NCBI RefSeq assembly: GCF_000003815.2
Contig: NC_049991.1
Coordinates: forward strand, 9,573,182 to 9,635,181
Source of the DNA: Branchiostoma floridae
Taxonomy: Eukaryota; Chordata; Leptocardii; Amphioxiformes; Branchiostomatidae
Direction: 5' to 3'
Length of the DNA stretch: 62,000 nt
Notes under the pieces: generated by a model
What the model was told of the DNA's origin: nothing
What the model saw: the letters and a program-made list of their open reading frames with translations, nothing else
Databases searched by the model: none
Part shown: positions 24,465-36,200 of the stretch, one piece after another
Layout of the letters: every line of letters begins with the position of its first letter
Numbering within the stretch: the stretch's first letter is position 1
Made by a program: the position numbers and the translations under genes

Positions 24465-24890
24465 CTATGACAGATGGCACTTTCTGACGGCCAGGGGGGC
24501 CCGTTTCCTTCTCCCGCCGTCAAAGCCAGGTTCAACTTCAGCAGGGATCGATATGGAGAAGTGAACGTGATGATGGTTAATCATCGGCAGCGGGGATCTC
24601 AGCTCCAAAAATAGAACCAATTTCATCTCCGGTGCAGACGCACGGAGGCCCTCCAAACGCAGATTGAATCTGGGATCAGGGTGAAAACCTAACGCTTCAT
24701 GCATGACAAATGGCTGCATTAGAAGGATCGGGAGTTGTGAATACATTGAATCGATGTCGGGAGAGATTTTGTCCAGACGTCCATGCATGCGATATGTCGC
24801 TAGAGCAGTCTGAATTGCGATATCAAGATTATGCGCTGCATTTTCACATAAAAAAGGAGTCTCGGAAGGCGGATATGTGAACTCAGACAC
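24465..24890 (-). CDS. Hypothetical open frame, 141 codons
   Basis: The longest open frame in the window outside TSEN54 and a 155-codon frame in its last intron. Balanced composition (MSEFTYPPSETPFLCENAAH, LDIAIQTALATYRMHGRLD, LLMQPFVMHEALGFHPDPRF), mixed codon use and higher GC than its flanks. No family is recognised, and no promoter, poly(A) signal or companion exon was seen. Could be a degenerate gene, an exon of an unseen gene, or chance. Confidence 0.25.
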   Translation of the reverse strand: MSEFTYPPSETPFLCENAAHNLDIAIQTALATYRMHGRLDKISPDIDSMYSQLPILLMQPFVMHEALGFHPDPRFNLRLEGLRASAPEMKLVLFLELRSPLPMINHHHVHFSISIPAEVEPGFDGGRRKRAPLAVRKCHLS

Positions 24891-24920
24891 GTCACAAATT
24901 AGTGAAGTGAAAATATTTCA

Positions 24921-25301
24921 CATTCATAAATCAAACAATGCGTACTTCTTGAAAAGAGTTTGAAACAAACTGCTGACGGGGTCACATATCATATACGCAT
25001 CAAGTACGCATTAATTTCATATACTTGTCGCTAGTATTATCTATCATCAAGACACGGAGGCTAAACTTCTTATACCAACCTATTTTTCTTTTTCTCTGTA
25101 AAAGGCTTTATTGTACTTATTAACGAATCAATTAACAAGTGCATTTTTTCTTTGACAGAATGCTGTAAATACAGAAAGGTTTATTCGTTTCAACACTTTG
25201 AAACTTTAATTTTGGGAAAACCATTGCCATTCATAAATCAAACAAAGCGTACTTCTTGAAAAGAGTTTCAAACAAACTGCTGACGGGGTCACATATCATA
25301 T
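24921..25301. repeat. 75 bp direct repeats bracketing the 24997 segment
   Basis: CATTCATAAATCAAACAA..GCGTACTTCTTGAAAAGAGT..GGGGTCACATATCATAT occurs at 24921-24995 and 25227-25301 with few differences, giving a 306 bp tandem duplication that encloses the dispersed repeat. Confidence 0.85.
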
Positions 25302-25309
25302 CTACACGA

Positions 25310-28040
25310 AACTATGATGTTTGGGGTATCCCTAAGAAAGTGGACGGGTGAAAATAGGCACTTTATTTTATTGCTGATGGCGACCTGCTGAAAACAACAA
25401 CTTTTCACTGGCACAACCACACACATGTATATATGTACATTTCCCTATGGTTATACACGACGAGTCCCTGAATAGATTTAATTTGTCTGGTAACAAAAAT
25501 AGCACCAGTCAATACATTCTGATATCAATACCTAGTTCTATATAGATGTGCCCACAAGATCACGAAAGCAGCGTTATGCGATTTCATACATTTGACTGGC
25601 AAAGAGGTTGATGCATTTACAAGCACAAACAGAATGAAGAGAAAACAATCATCTCTTAAAAAGAAATCTTAAGTACGCCTTGATACTTTCTCTTAATCTA
25701 ATCATATTTCAGAGCCCGTAGTTATTGAAACAGACAGAACATAGTCTAAGAGGAATACTGCACGTAATGAAATCCTTACCCCTCACACCTATCCAATTAG
25801 GATGTCCCCAGTTGACATAATTATGGTTTCCGACGTTTTTTTCCTCTGCCAGATCGGAGTACATCATTAACTTGCTTGTAGTAAATTCCCCAGATATGAA
25901 TTGTTTTCTTAAACATTTTTTTAATCTAAACTTGTATTCGTTAGATAAAAATTACTTAAGAAACTGAATAGATCGGTTTGACGTTTCAGTTAGCACATTT
26001 CGTCAGTAACTGAACAACTAGGTATTATATTATTAACTATGAAATGATATGTACATGACGTGCATACATATTTTACTTTAGTCCAATACGTTGAATACCC
26101 GATATTGTTTATTCCAGTTGTCCATTTCCTGACGCTACCTGAAAGGTCTTAAATCTAAAATTTATCTTGTTACTTTGCACATCTGACTACCTAGATCGAT
26201 GTAAAACCTTCATAAACCTGTACCTAAACTACAATCCTTTTGGCAAAAGCGACGGAGCCATTCTATCAACGGGATACACCATAACACTGTATTTCACCGA
26301 TTATACTAAATCATATTCACGTTTGTTATATATCTTGCAGTAATACAGCCTTGGTGGCAACTATCACTACAAGACAGACTCGTCTGGCTTTACGGCTGTG
26401 GCTCCATATAACTTGTCCTTGTGTGTTGACAGCCGGGAAGACTAAAATCGATCCCGTGCATTTCCTTGGCGTCCGGGGAGCCAGAGATAAGGAGGAAAAG
26501 CGTTTACGAAAACGGCATTCTGAACATTACTCTCTATTACGGATAATAGAAATAATCTGATGAGATTACTCTGTCTTGATTTTCATGTCAACGTTGAATA
26601 GCTATTTCGACATGGATTTTGCATTAACGTTAGATTGTGAATTCCTTGATAATGACAAAATAAAGATTACATTCACACATTTACATTCACTGAAAATACC
26701 GGCCATATGGTTATTAGTTTGTGTTTGAGTCCTGATGTTAGCATTTACAGTCATGTGAGGTTTGTCTGTACGATAGGTTGTTTATTTTTATGACGATTTA
26801 CGTTTTTAGGAGACGAATATTTTCCGCGTATATTGTTCTGTCCTTGGTGCTGAATGTGTTATTTTATAGCTTCCACAGAACTCGCCGCGCTCTGTAACGT
26901 TGTACTGGTTGAAAAGTGGTCTTCTAGACATTTTCCGTCTAGAGAAAGACGTGATACTAGATATCCTATACTACATTCTGTACCGGTATGAAAACATATG
27001 GGATACAGGACTAGGAAAAGTGGATTCAGATGGCAATCTACATGTAGTACATTTCATACATTTGAAAATTATATAATTCTGTCTAAAATGCTAAAAAAAT
27101 ATGTATCATCCTTGTTTAAACTCTGTTTTATCGAGGTGTTGGTGACAGACACAAACGTAGATGTCACCCAGGCTATCTACAGAAAAAGCTGCAGGAAGTG
27201 CCCTTTGGGTACTCTGAATATAGTACTGCTGATGGAGATGTCAAAGCCTGCGGCTAGTTAATTCAATGAAGTCAATCACTTTTTCTAAATGATCCGACCT
27301 TTCACAACCCACGGATATGTGACCTAGAAATGCAACACTGTACTTCAGCCAGTATAAATCATAGTCTGTGAAAGTTTGGGCACGTGGAATCAGGTGCAAC
27401 ATATGAGCGTGGGAGTAATTCTGTTTTCCAGCAAATGTCAGCCTTAGGCAAAAGGAATAATAATGACACGATAATACCAAAGAAGCTAGTAAAATTGTGA
27501 AAAGACGGAAGCTCAAATTGTCAAAATTGAGAAAAAATATGTTTATTGGAGGAGGAATGTTTATACTGTGCTTTTGTCCAACCCTCAATAAAATTATGTG
27601 AATAAGATAAGATGAAAATATTTTATAACATTCAATCATTTATTTCTGAAGACTAGAAAAATTGTCTTCATACAAAATGTCACACCACAGACCAAGGTGA
27701 TGTCACTTGGTACAAATGTACTATATAAAATCATTCTTTATTCAGAAAATTACCCGTTTCCCCTTCTTCCTATGGTCACACAGCTTGCACTCTGTCAATA
27801 CGTCAGGCAGGTGAATGTTTTCTATCAGGCTCTCCACTCCTGCACAAATATGGTCTGGGTGGATTGTAATACGGCATGGGGTGTTTTTCATTTACTGTCA
27901 TTGAGTGGGATGATGGTGTTGCAAGGAAATACCAGGAGGTACATTTTGTATATCGGTTTGATATTCATTTCAAAAAGGTCTAGATCACTCATATATGACT
28001 GTACTCTTGTTAATATTCTGTTGTTCTGTATGTAGCCTTG
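25310..28040. other. Intergenic, no gene recognised
   Basis: AT-rich. The open frames at 27241-27639 (minus, 132 codons) and 27697-28035 (plus, 112 codons) face each other and have no recognisable domain or splice context. Confidence 0.4.
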
Positions 28041-28047
28041 TAGTACT

Positions 28048-28249
28048 CTCCAAGCAGAGGTTAGGCTCCAGCTGTTTTTTAAAACGTTTTTTAGTCGTTT
28101 TTATCGGGCTTTCTATTTTGTCATTTTTCTTGAAGTACGCCAGCCAAGTTAGGTTTTGACACAGCAAGATATAAAAAAAATAGAAAGCCCGATAAAAACG
28201 ACTAAAAAAACCCGTTACAAAACAACCGGAGCCTAACCTCTGCTTGGAG
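28048..28249. mobile_element. Foldback MITE
   Basis: CTCCAAGCAGAGGTTAGGCTCC at the left and GGAGCCTAACCTCTGCTTGG at the right are perfect inverted repeats. Inner arms TAGTCGTTTTTATCGGGCTT and AAGCCCGATAAAAACGACTA continue the pairing, leaving a loop of about 60 bp. Confidence 0.9.
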
Positions 28250-28519
28250 AATAGCCTCGTAGTACTATTGTCTATATAGCTAGTAGTTGTTATTGTACCT
28301 TATGCCATTGTTGATAAATTCATTCATTCTTTCCTTTCTGGATCTATCCAGCTGGTGACAAACTGTGCCGTTTTGAAAGCCATTGTTATTCATCATGAGC
28401 TCTTTGATGAACCCCATTTCCTGTTTACATGTAGGTAACCACCTGTGGGCATTGACGGACTTCTTCTTATCATTCTCAATGACAGTAAATTCATTTATTT
28501 TCACAGGGACTTAATCTAA

Positions 28520-28763
28520 AGGTGCACTCTCACCGGACGTGGGGCACGCTTGCTGCATTGCTGCGTTCGTTCACTGCATCACTGTTTTGTTTTTTCTCTG
28601 ATTTTTTATAATTCACATATTGCGTAATACATAAAAGTATGACATAGAAGACGACAAAATACACAACAAATAAGAAAATTTGTTCTTTTTCTCTGAAATT
28701 CTTTGAGGATCTTTCGAACGCAGCAATGCCGCAAGCGTGCCCTATGTCCGGTGAGAGTGCACT
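28520..28763. mobile_element. Harbinger-type MITE, relative of 2264-3480
   Basis: AGGTGCACTCTCACCGGACG at the left, CCGGTGAGAGTGCACT at the right, flanked by TAA on both sides (28517-28519, 28764-28766). Shares GGCACGCTTGC..GCATTGCTGCGTTCG with the 1.2 kb element at 2264, so both probably used one transposase source. About 244 bp. Confidence 0.88.
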
Positions 28764-29670
28764 TAAAGATAGCAAAAAGGAGTTTTTCACTTTTCCTTTA
28801 AAGTTCACAGTTGAATTCATGACACAAAACTCTAGCACAAAAAACACATGCAAAATTAGTGTATTCCTAGTATCTTGATTTTGCTGCAGAGAGTCACTGC
28901 AAAAATGGTGACAAAAACGACAGTAAACATTTCAAGATTTACAGTGTCTCTACAGCATGGTAATTTATTGAATTCAGAATCTCCTCAGGGAAAAGAAGCA
29001 TCCTGTTTATAGATTGACTTCATTAAGGATGCTTTTTCTATAGATACCGAAGTTGATACCTTTACCTCCATTTCAGTATGCGATCAAAGCAAAAAGAAGG
29101 AAAAAGAAGTAAAGAGAAATATGCAGTGCATCATACACAAAGTCACAGACTAAATTTCTTCCAAAGATTACAGATACACATTGACCATGAAAGCAAGACA
29201 TAATCATGGGAAGCCCAATCCTGTTAATGTCATTCTGGGTGCTCCTTATAGATTTGGATAAATTTGGATCAATCCTGTGCCTGGGTGACTCTGGATTGAA
29301 TTTCTCAAATCCTGATATGAATGGGGTCTGTATGTGGGGTACTCATGCTAGGACATACCACCTACTCACACGACTGTAACTCCATAGAATACAACATGGG
29401 GTGATCCGTATCGCCCGACTGTAGGTACGATCGGGAGCCAGGGCAATACAGTATACCCCGTGTTGTATTTCATGTATATCATGCCAACCCCTGCTAACAC
29501 AAGTTTATTGCAAAAAAAGAGCAAGAGATGTGACATCAAAGCACAAGTGACTTTCAATCATTCAAATTGAAGTACTAGTATATATGCATGGAGCTCTGGG
29601 AGGTAATTTAAAATACAGACCGGTCGGAACAACGATATTGAACATTATTACGTCCCTGGTATGATTTAAA

Positions 29671-30140
29671 GCAAACTATATGGAGACGAGAAAAATGTAG
29701 CCGCCAACAACAGGGTATAAAAGGTTCAACATATCCAGTAGTTTAGTTTTATCCATCCTGACATCACATGTGGTAATCAGTGGGCATGTCTGCCTCAGTG
29801 AAGCTGTATGATATAAAACAAAATATATGGAGACGCGAATATTGTAGCCGACAACAACTGGGTATAAAAGGTTCAACATATCTAGTAGTATAACTTGTGT
29901 CCCCCATCACATGTGGTAGTCAGTGGGCAGGTCTGCTTCTGTCAGTAAAGCTGTAGAAGGAGATGTCTCAGTTGTCCACCACTGCCCATCACATGTGGTA
30001 ATCAGTAGGCAGGTCTGCCTCAGTGAAACTGTAGAAGGAGATGTCTCCGTTGTCCACCACTGCCCATCACATGTGGTAGTCAGTGGGCAGGTCTGCCTCA
30101 GTGAAACTGTAGAAGGAGATGTCTCCGTTGTCCACCACTG
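29671..30140 (-). repeat. Tandem duplications of the TSEN54 terminal exon and 3' UTR
   Basis: The 78 bp ending at the TSEN54 stop codon recurs immediately downstream. Copy 2 (about 29985-30062) differs at two positions, both silent if translated. Copy 3 (about 29903-29984) has a 4 bp insertion and a GGA to TGA change. Copy 4 (29762-29810) is partial. A second unit of about 147 bp, marked by TATATGGAGACG and GGTATAAAAGGTTCAACATA, occurs at about 29677 and 29824. The 78 bp period equals 26 codons, so copies 1 and 2 share a reading frame, separated by TGA. Confidence 0.9.
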
Positions 30141-30217
30141 CCCAGAGGAGAGGCACAGGCGAGCTCAGTTGGTTCAGCTGAACAATCAGCGCTAGGTGTG
30201 GTGCTGGGTCCGAAAAC
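30067..30217 (-). CDS. TSEN54: TSEN54 exon 10 (terminal, with stop)
   Basis: 151 nt after CTCTAAG|. It encodes FSDPAPHLALIVQLNQL, PVPLLWAVVDNGDISF, YSFTEADLPTDYHM, then TGA at 30069-30067. This is the expected C-terminus of the family (VPLIFALVDHGDISFYSF in human, from memory). It lies 13.4 kb from exon 9. Directly past the stop the last 78 nt are repeated (see the repeat entry). Confidence 0.93.
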
Positions 30218-33200
30218 CTTAGAGAAACAAGAAACCAAAAATTTCATATATCCCTGTGAAATACATATAGTTTTTGTAAATTTCTCATTTATTCATCATT
30301 CTGCATTCCTTCCTGATTCTGTTTTCATTGCCTCTCAGGCAACAGACATTTATGAAGGCAAGACGCAGAAAGAAAATTGAGTGCAGGAAATGAAATAGGC
30401 TATTTTAGACATTTCCGGGACCTTTGACCTAACTTCCTATCATTGTCCCCAAAGTGCATAGCATATGGAAACCAGCCACTTTACGAGGGGTGATCAATAA
30501 ATTCTCGGCCTCACCCAGAAATGATAAGCACAACTCAGATTTCAAAGCATAAATGTCAAGTATTAAGTCTTATATGAATGTGTACCAAAATTCAAATCAG
30601 TGTGATCATTACTTTGCAGGCAACACAAAGTAGCGTTTGGTAAGGGAGAAGGAAAAAAACGTGGACAATTGAGCTGCGACCTGGGGTGTGCGTGTCAACT
30701 TCCGCTGCTAGAAGTCAGACATTCACTTCTTTTTGCTTGAAATAGGAAATTCAAGAGAATCATTATCAAATATCTTGACAATGTATTTTGTTAATGACAA
30801 AGAATTTACGGCATGGGGAACTCGACCCACACATGTCTGATTACAATTCACCCTTATTTTTCTCGCTACTTACCTTCTAATTTTCAACAAACGAATGCCT
30901 GGAAAGTAATGACTGCAATGATTTGAAATTTGAAATCAAGAATATTGATAAAAGGCTTCATACTACAAAGTTGTGCCTCGAAATTTGAGCTCTGCTTATT
31001 AGTTCTGGGTGAGGCCGAGAACTTATTGATCACTCCTCGTATGTGATGTGGAAATGTAAAAGCAATATGTGTTTTTTTATCAAAATGTTGTCTTAACTCA
31101 TTAGGAATTCAATGTGAATTTGCCTCAATCACATCCAGTCAGAAACAAAAAGTCTGTCTACTTCTTGTTGTGACGTATAGTATAGAAGTCTGACTAACTC
31201 ATTCTTGTTATTCCTAAGATCCTCACAATTAGCATTCTACCTGGGAGCCTGAGAGGAGGTACCCCCTGAGGGGTCAGTTTACCATGGTTGGGAGTTATGC
31301 CTGAAAGGAATGCATGCTCAGTGGAAAGCAAGGGATTACTGCATAAGGAGACTTGATTGCATAGACTATTTTAATCCTTTTCTATTGCATGTTATTCACA
31401 GACCACTTTACAACAGATTCTATTTGTCAACAGACCATTATAACACAAATTAATAGTATTTTTGGTCAGTGTAATTTTTTGGCTGGAGATCTTTTGCATT
31501 AGAAAAACTATGACATTAAACAATTACAAAATGTATTTTGGCAATAGTATTTTATTTCATAATTTATCAAACATTATAAAATAAAAACTGAGCAAGATGC
31601 CAAGTTGAAAACAAAGGCCAGGGAGGAAAATATGATTATGATAACATTCACCTCTTAAAATTGTATAGTTAAGGTTTTTTCTTCATGAAATTCATTGAAT
31701 CCACAAACCAACAAATTACTCTGGTGTTGCCTAATACTTATTTGATTGGATGCTTCAAGTTAAGAATGCAGAGCTACATGTGTAACCCCAGTAGACCTTT
31801 GTATTATGCAACTATCGAGGTATTACAGTTCCGAAGTACTCAACCTTGCCCTTTCAAATGAAGATCAATACAATGTCATGTACCCTGGGGGTTGAGCTTT
31901 AAGAAGATTTCTGGTCATGACGTCGAAAATGAGTTTGGAATCATGATAGATAGAATACTATTAGATAGATTCAAGGGAAGGTTTTTACAAACATTTTCCA
32001 TTCCAGTTGCATTTTCCAGACAGTGTGCAATCTACAGAGGACATCATTCAAATTAGGCCTACTAGGAAAAGTGATGTAAAGTTGCAATTCCCGATTGTGT
32101 TCCTAGATCCCGATTAAAAAAATAACTTAAAAAAGTTAGGGTCGGTAGTCAAGGTGTCTGTTCTCTTTTTTAAAGACTTTGGCCGAGGTAATCCAACAAA
32201 TATAAGTCTAACAAATTGATGCAAAACTGAATTCAACTAGACCAGATCAATGTATTGTAATCATCATATAAATACAAATTGCACAAGCATAGAACTGAAC
32301 AAGGAAGTACTAATACTACAAATTCTTACATTAATAGTTCAGAGTGTGTAGTACAGGAAATGTGCAAAAAAAATTGCAAGACTTCTGTTTTGAGTTTTCA
32401 TCACTCTGAAGACTCAGATTCAAAAGATGATATCCCTTGTCAGCAAACCAAAAAGAGACTACTATAGGGTCGGCAGGTTCTTCCAGGGTAAGGTCGGTTA
32501 CAGCAACTGAAATTACAACATTAAATTTTGTTCATAGGCCTTTATCCATCTAAATGGATGGGTTAAAACTCCCAATTGTAATGATATAATACATCATGTT
32601 ATACAATGTAGATTACAAAGGAACACAAATGAATACAACAAATTGGGCAATTCTTCTTGCATGTACATACTTGAGTCAAATGAAAGAAGACTCTCATTAT
32701 GTACTATGAGAAACTTTGTCATACTATGTAAGAAGAGGATAAAGAGTACCAGTATTGGTAATACGACTGGCACATTGCGCAAAAATGATCCGACAACAAG
32801 TCTGCAAGGTCTAGACGATATTTTCTGCAGTAATATGTCCAGTGTTTTCTTCATCAGCGTACGATTTCTAGTGATTGTTGGTGATACCCGCTCACTGAGT
32901 GTGCACCGAAAATTGTTTTTAACATAAGCAACTATAGTCGCCGGTGATCTTTGAGGTCGCAGAGCTTTGAGGTGTCGGGCGAGTAGAGACAGACTTATTG
33001 TAAAGAAATATGCACGTCCCCCTGTCGATCTTAGAATCAGTGCCAATCTTCCAGCAATCACAAAGTACGTCTGAAGATCGTTGACAACGTGAAAGGTGTA
33101 TAAGCAGTCAGTGTGCAGTTATCTTAAAATCAGTTGATACATGGATTTGGGAGGGAGTTGTGAAGGAGGAACAATTATAGTGTGCCAACATTCTCCCTGA

Positions 33201-36200
33201 TGATTCATGTACCCAGTGCATCCATGTACCAAACCTGTATTCAGCTTGCTTAGAACAGAGTTCCACTGGGAGAGGTTTAACCTTTAGCATATATGTAGCA
33301 CCACCAGCATTGTCACCATAATATACAGCAGGGAGGTGATCAGAGACAGGTAAGCTTGGGCCTAGAAAAAAAATGTTGTGTTTCCTGTTTCAGTGCTAAA
33401 AAAAAATAGGTTATGGTAGGGATTATCTTTTTATTTTCTATTTTATTTTATACCTTGGCCAAATCTCTAGTGTTACAAATTATACAGTTTTACAAATTAA
33501 AAGTGAAATGCATGAGGACACTAATTTTGTGCATAATGGTTACAAATCTGTGGATAAATTAATTTTGTTTGTCCTTTATTAGATAGGACAAACAGTTTTT
33601 TTTTTTACTTGAATAGAAAAAAAAAACTTTAACTGGAAACTATGGGAATCCACTGCCCACCCAAATAAGGCAGGGTTGGTAGGTTCTAAGGTACGCAGGT
33701 CGGGAAACATGAAACGAAAATTTTTCCCAGGCCTAGGTAGGCTTAACATGCACCTGAGGCTGTTAAGGGACTCCCGCTGAGGGATCTTACAAGTACCTCA
33801 GAGCTGTCATGTTATTTTTAAATATTGGGAATAAAAGCCTTTTGTACAACAGTCACTTCAAGATTCCTCTTTGTATCTTTACAGGGGAAAAAAGATGTTG
33901 CCGATCTGACATTGCCAGTCCTGATACTGCAACAAATGTAATAACAGAACAACATAGAAGAACAGAAACAACGATCTGAGCTGTGAAGTACCTTTGCTTC
34001 AACCAAACAGTTGGCCAAATTTTGTTCACTGAAGATTTATGTGACCCAAACTGCTGCCAACATGCAATAAGTAGCAGGAGATAAAAACTAAGAACAAATT
34101 AGCATGCTGAAGAACAACACATAAGTCTTGGAGAATCTTAATGATACTTTAATAAGGCCTGATATTAAGCCTGCGCGCCTGATCTTCATAGTAAAGCTCC
34201 ACTATGTAGTAAAATCAAGAGGAAAATCAAGCAAAAACTGAGGTGGATGGAGCATTTGACCATTAAGAAAAGAGGGACATCTAAAAATACACATAGGGAT
34301 AACTACTCGTATAGTTTTAGATGACGCATTCCATATCCAACTGATATTCTGTCAAATCAAATTTGTAGACTACTGGGAGGCAGTAACTGTTGCAGACTGA
34401 TGATTGTAATAAACAAAAATTAGTGAAACTGTTAAATAATCTGTGTGACAACATTTGGAGTTTTAGAGAAGATCAATTAAAAATGGCCTTGTACGTGTAT
34501 AATGGCCAGATTATAATTGATAAACAGTTTCTTTATCTAGCACCTCCACATTGCACATTCCCTACCTATCCACTGTATAGTGCATTGGTGATGATGATGA
34601 TAATACCCACTATAATAGTACACACTGAATAGCAATTTGGAGCTATTGAGTGTTGGTGGTGTAATAGACATGCATCATGAGCATACAATATCTTACAGCA
34701 CTTTGAAAATAGACCTTATCGCAACACACATTGAAGTTGACAAATCTCTCCACCGGAAATGGGAACATTCATCAGCCTTATCCTTGGCTAGGTTCTGATG
34801 GTCAAGGGGAAGGTCATTCCTGACATATGAGAAGGGAATCAAAGCTTTAACATGCTCAACAGCAGTGGTTAGCTGGGACATGGAAAAGAAAAAGACGCTG
34901 GTGATTAAAGGTACTGTAAATGCATTTAAGTTCGCGGGGATTTAATTTCGCTGTAGTGGGAAAAAGGACTTTTCGCGGTGGTTTTAATTTTGCGGTAACA
35001 CCATAGACTGCAGTCTAATACCATGATAGAAAAATATTCGCGGTGGATTTAAGTTTGCGGTAAAGTGGTCGCCGCAAAAACCGCGAACATTAATCCACCG
35101 CGAACATTTGTGCATTTACAGTATACTGTACTGCAGAGGAGAGTGTTCTGGTTCTGCTCATAATATTTTTTTTGAATCCCAAAACGTAATTTTATCGTCC
35201 ATGAAACTAGGACAAGAGAGCATGTTGTAGTGGGTGTGTGAATAGTTGTTCTTCAATTTTCATCCATAGCAAATTAATTCTTTTATTTCTTTGACCTAAA
35301 AATTGACCTGGAACTGCAGCAATTATCCCATAAGAACCAATACTTCAGACAATATTCCCATCATGCATCACACTCTACAGGTTTACATGAAGGGTCTCAG
35401 TTACTGGATTATAAATGGTTCCTTCATTTGTTTCTCTGTTTATTTGTTTGTTTACAAGATTGATTTTTACAAACTTAGTTGATTTTGTGTTCATAAAGAT
35501 GTTCAGACAATGGTCTTTTAGAAAATAACTCCTCCTCTGGAGTACAGTATCAGACTTCATTTGATCACACTGTTCCATGTTCATGCAAAAATAGACAAAG
35601 CATATAACACAAAATGTGCTGAAAGCTTTTTTTACCATTCAGATATTCCATTAAAACACTGCATGTATGTCCAGAAACAGTATCATTCTAAATCTGTGCT
35701 GTCTCCAGCTTTCAATTTGTTTTCCATCCCGCAATGCATGTATTTGGGAGCCCATATTGTCAATTTTCATGGCTGAATCTGTCATTTTAAGCACAAGAAA
35801 ATATGTTTTTATCAGTTTCATGTTTTTTTTGTATGAATGGGATGAAATTTTTGTCCACCCTAACCAAGAATTTCCCCTCCAGAATGAAATGGAAGGACAC
35901 GGTCCTGTAGACAGCCCTGTACCAAATTGAATGCTCAACTGTCACCAGAGTGTTCAGAATTGTCAACTGCCTCCAATCTAAATTTCACAGAACATTCAAT
36001 TTATCAATTACCCTCTAGCGGAAATTATGATCTATAAATTGTTGAGAGATCGTGTAGCTTGACCATGTATGGTCCGTTTGAAGAGTAATCAGTGGTGTAA
36101 AAAGGAGGATCATAGATTGCACCGCTGATAACAAGGAAATTGAATTCAACTTCAAGAAATGGCTTCAGTTTCATTTAGTCAGATTTATAATCAAGTCAAG

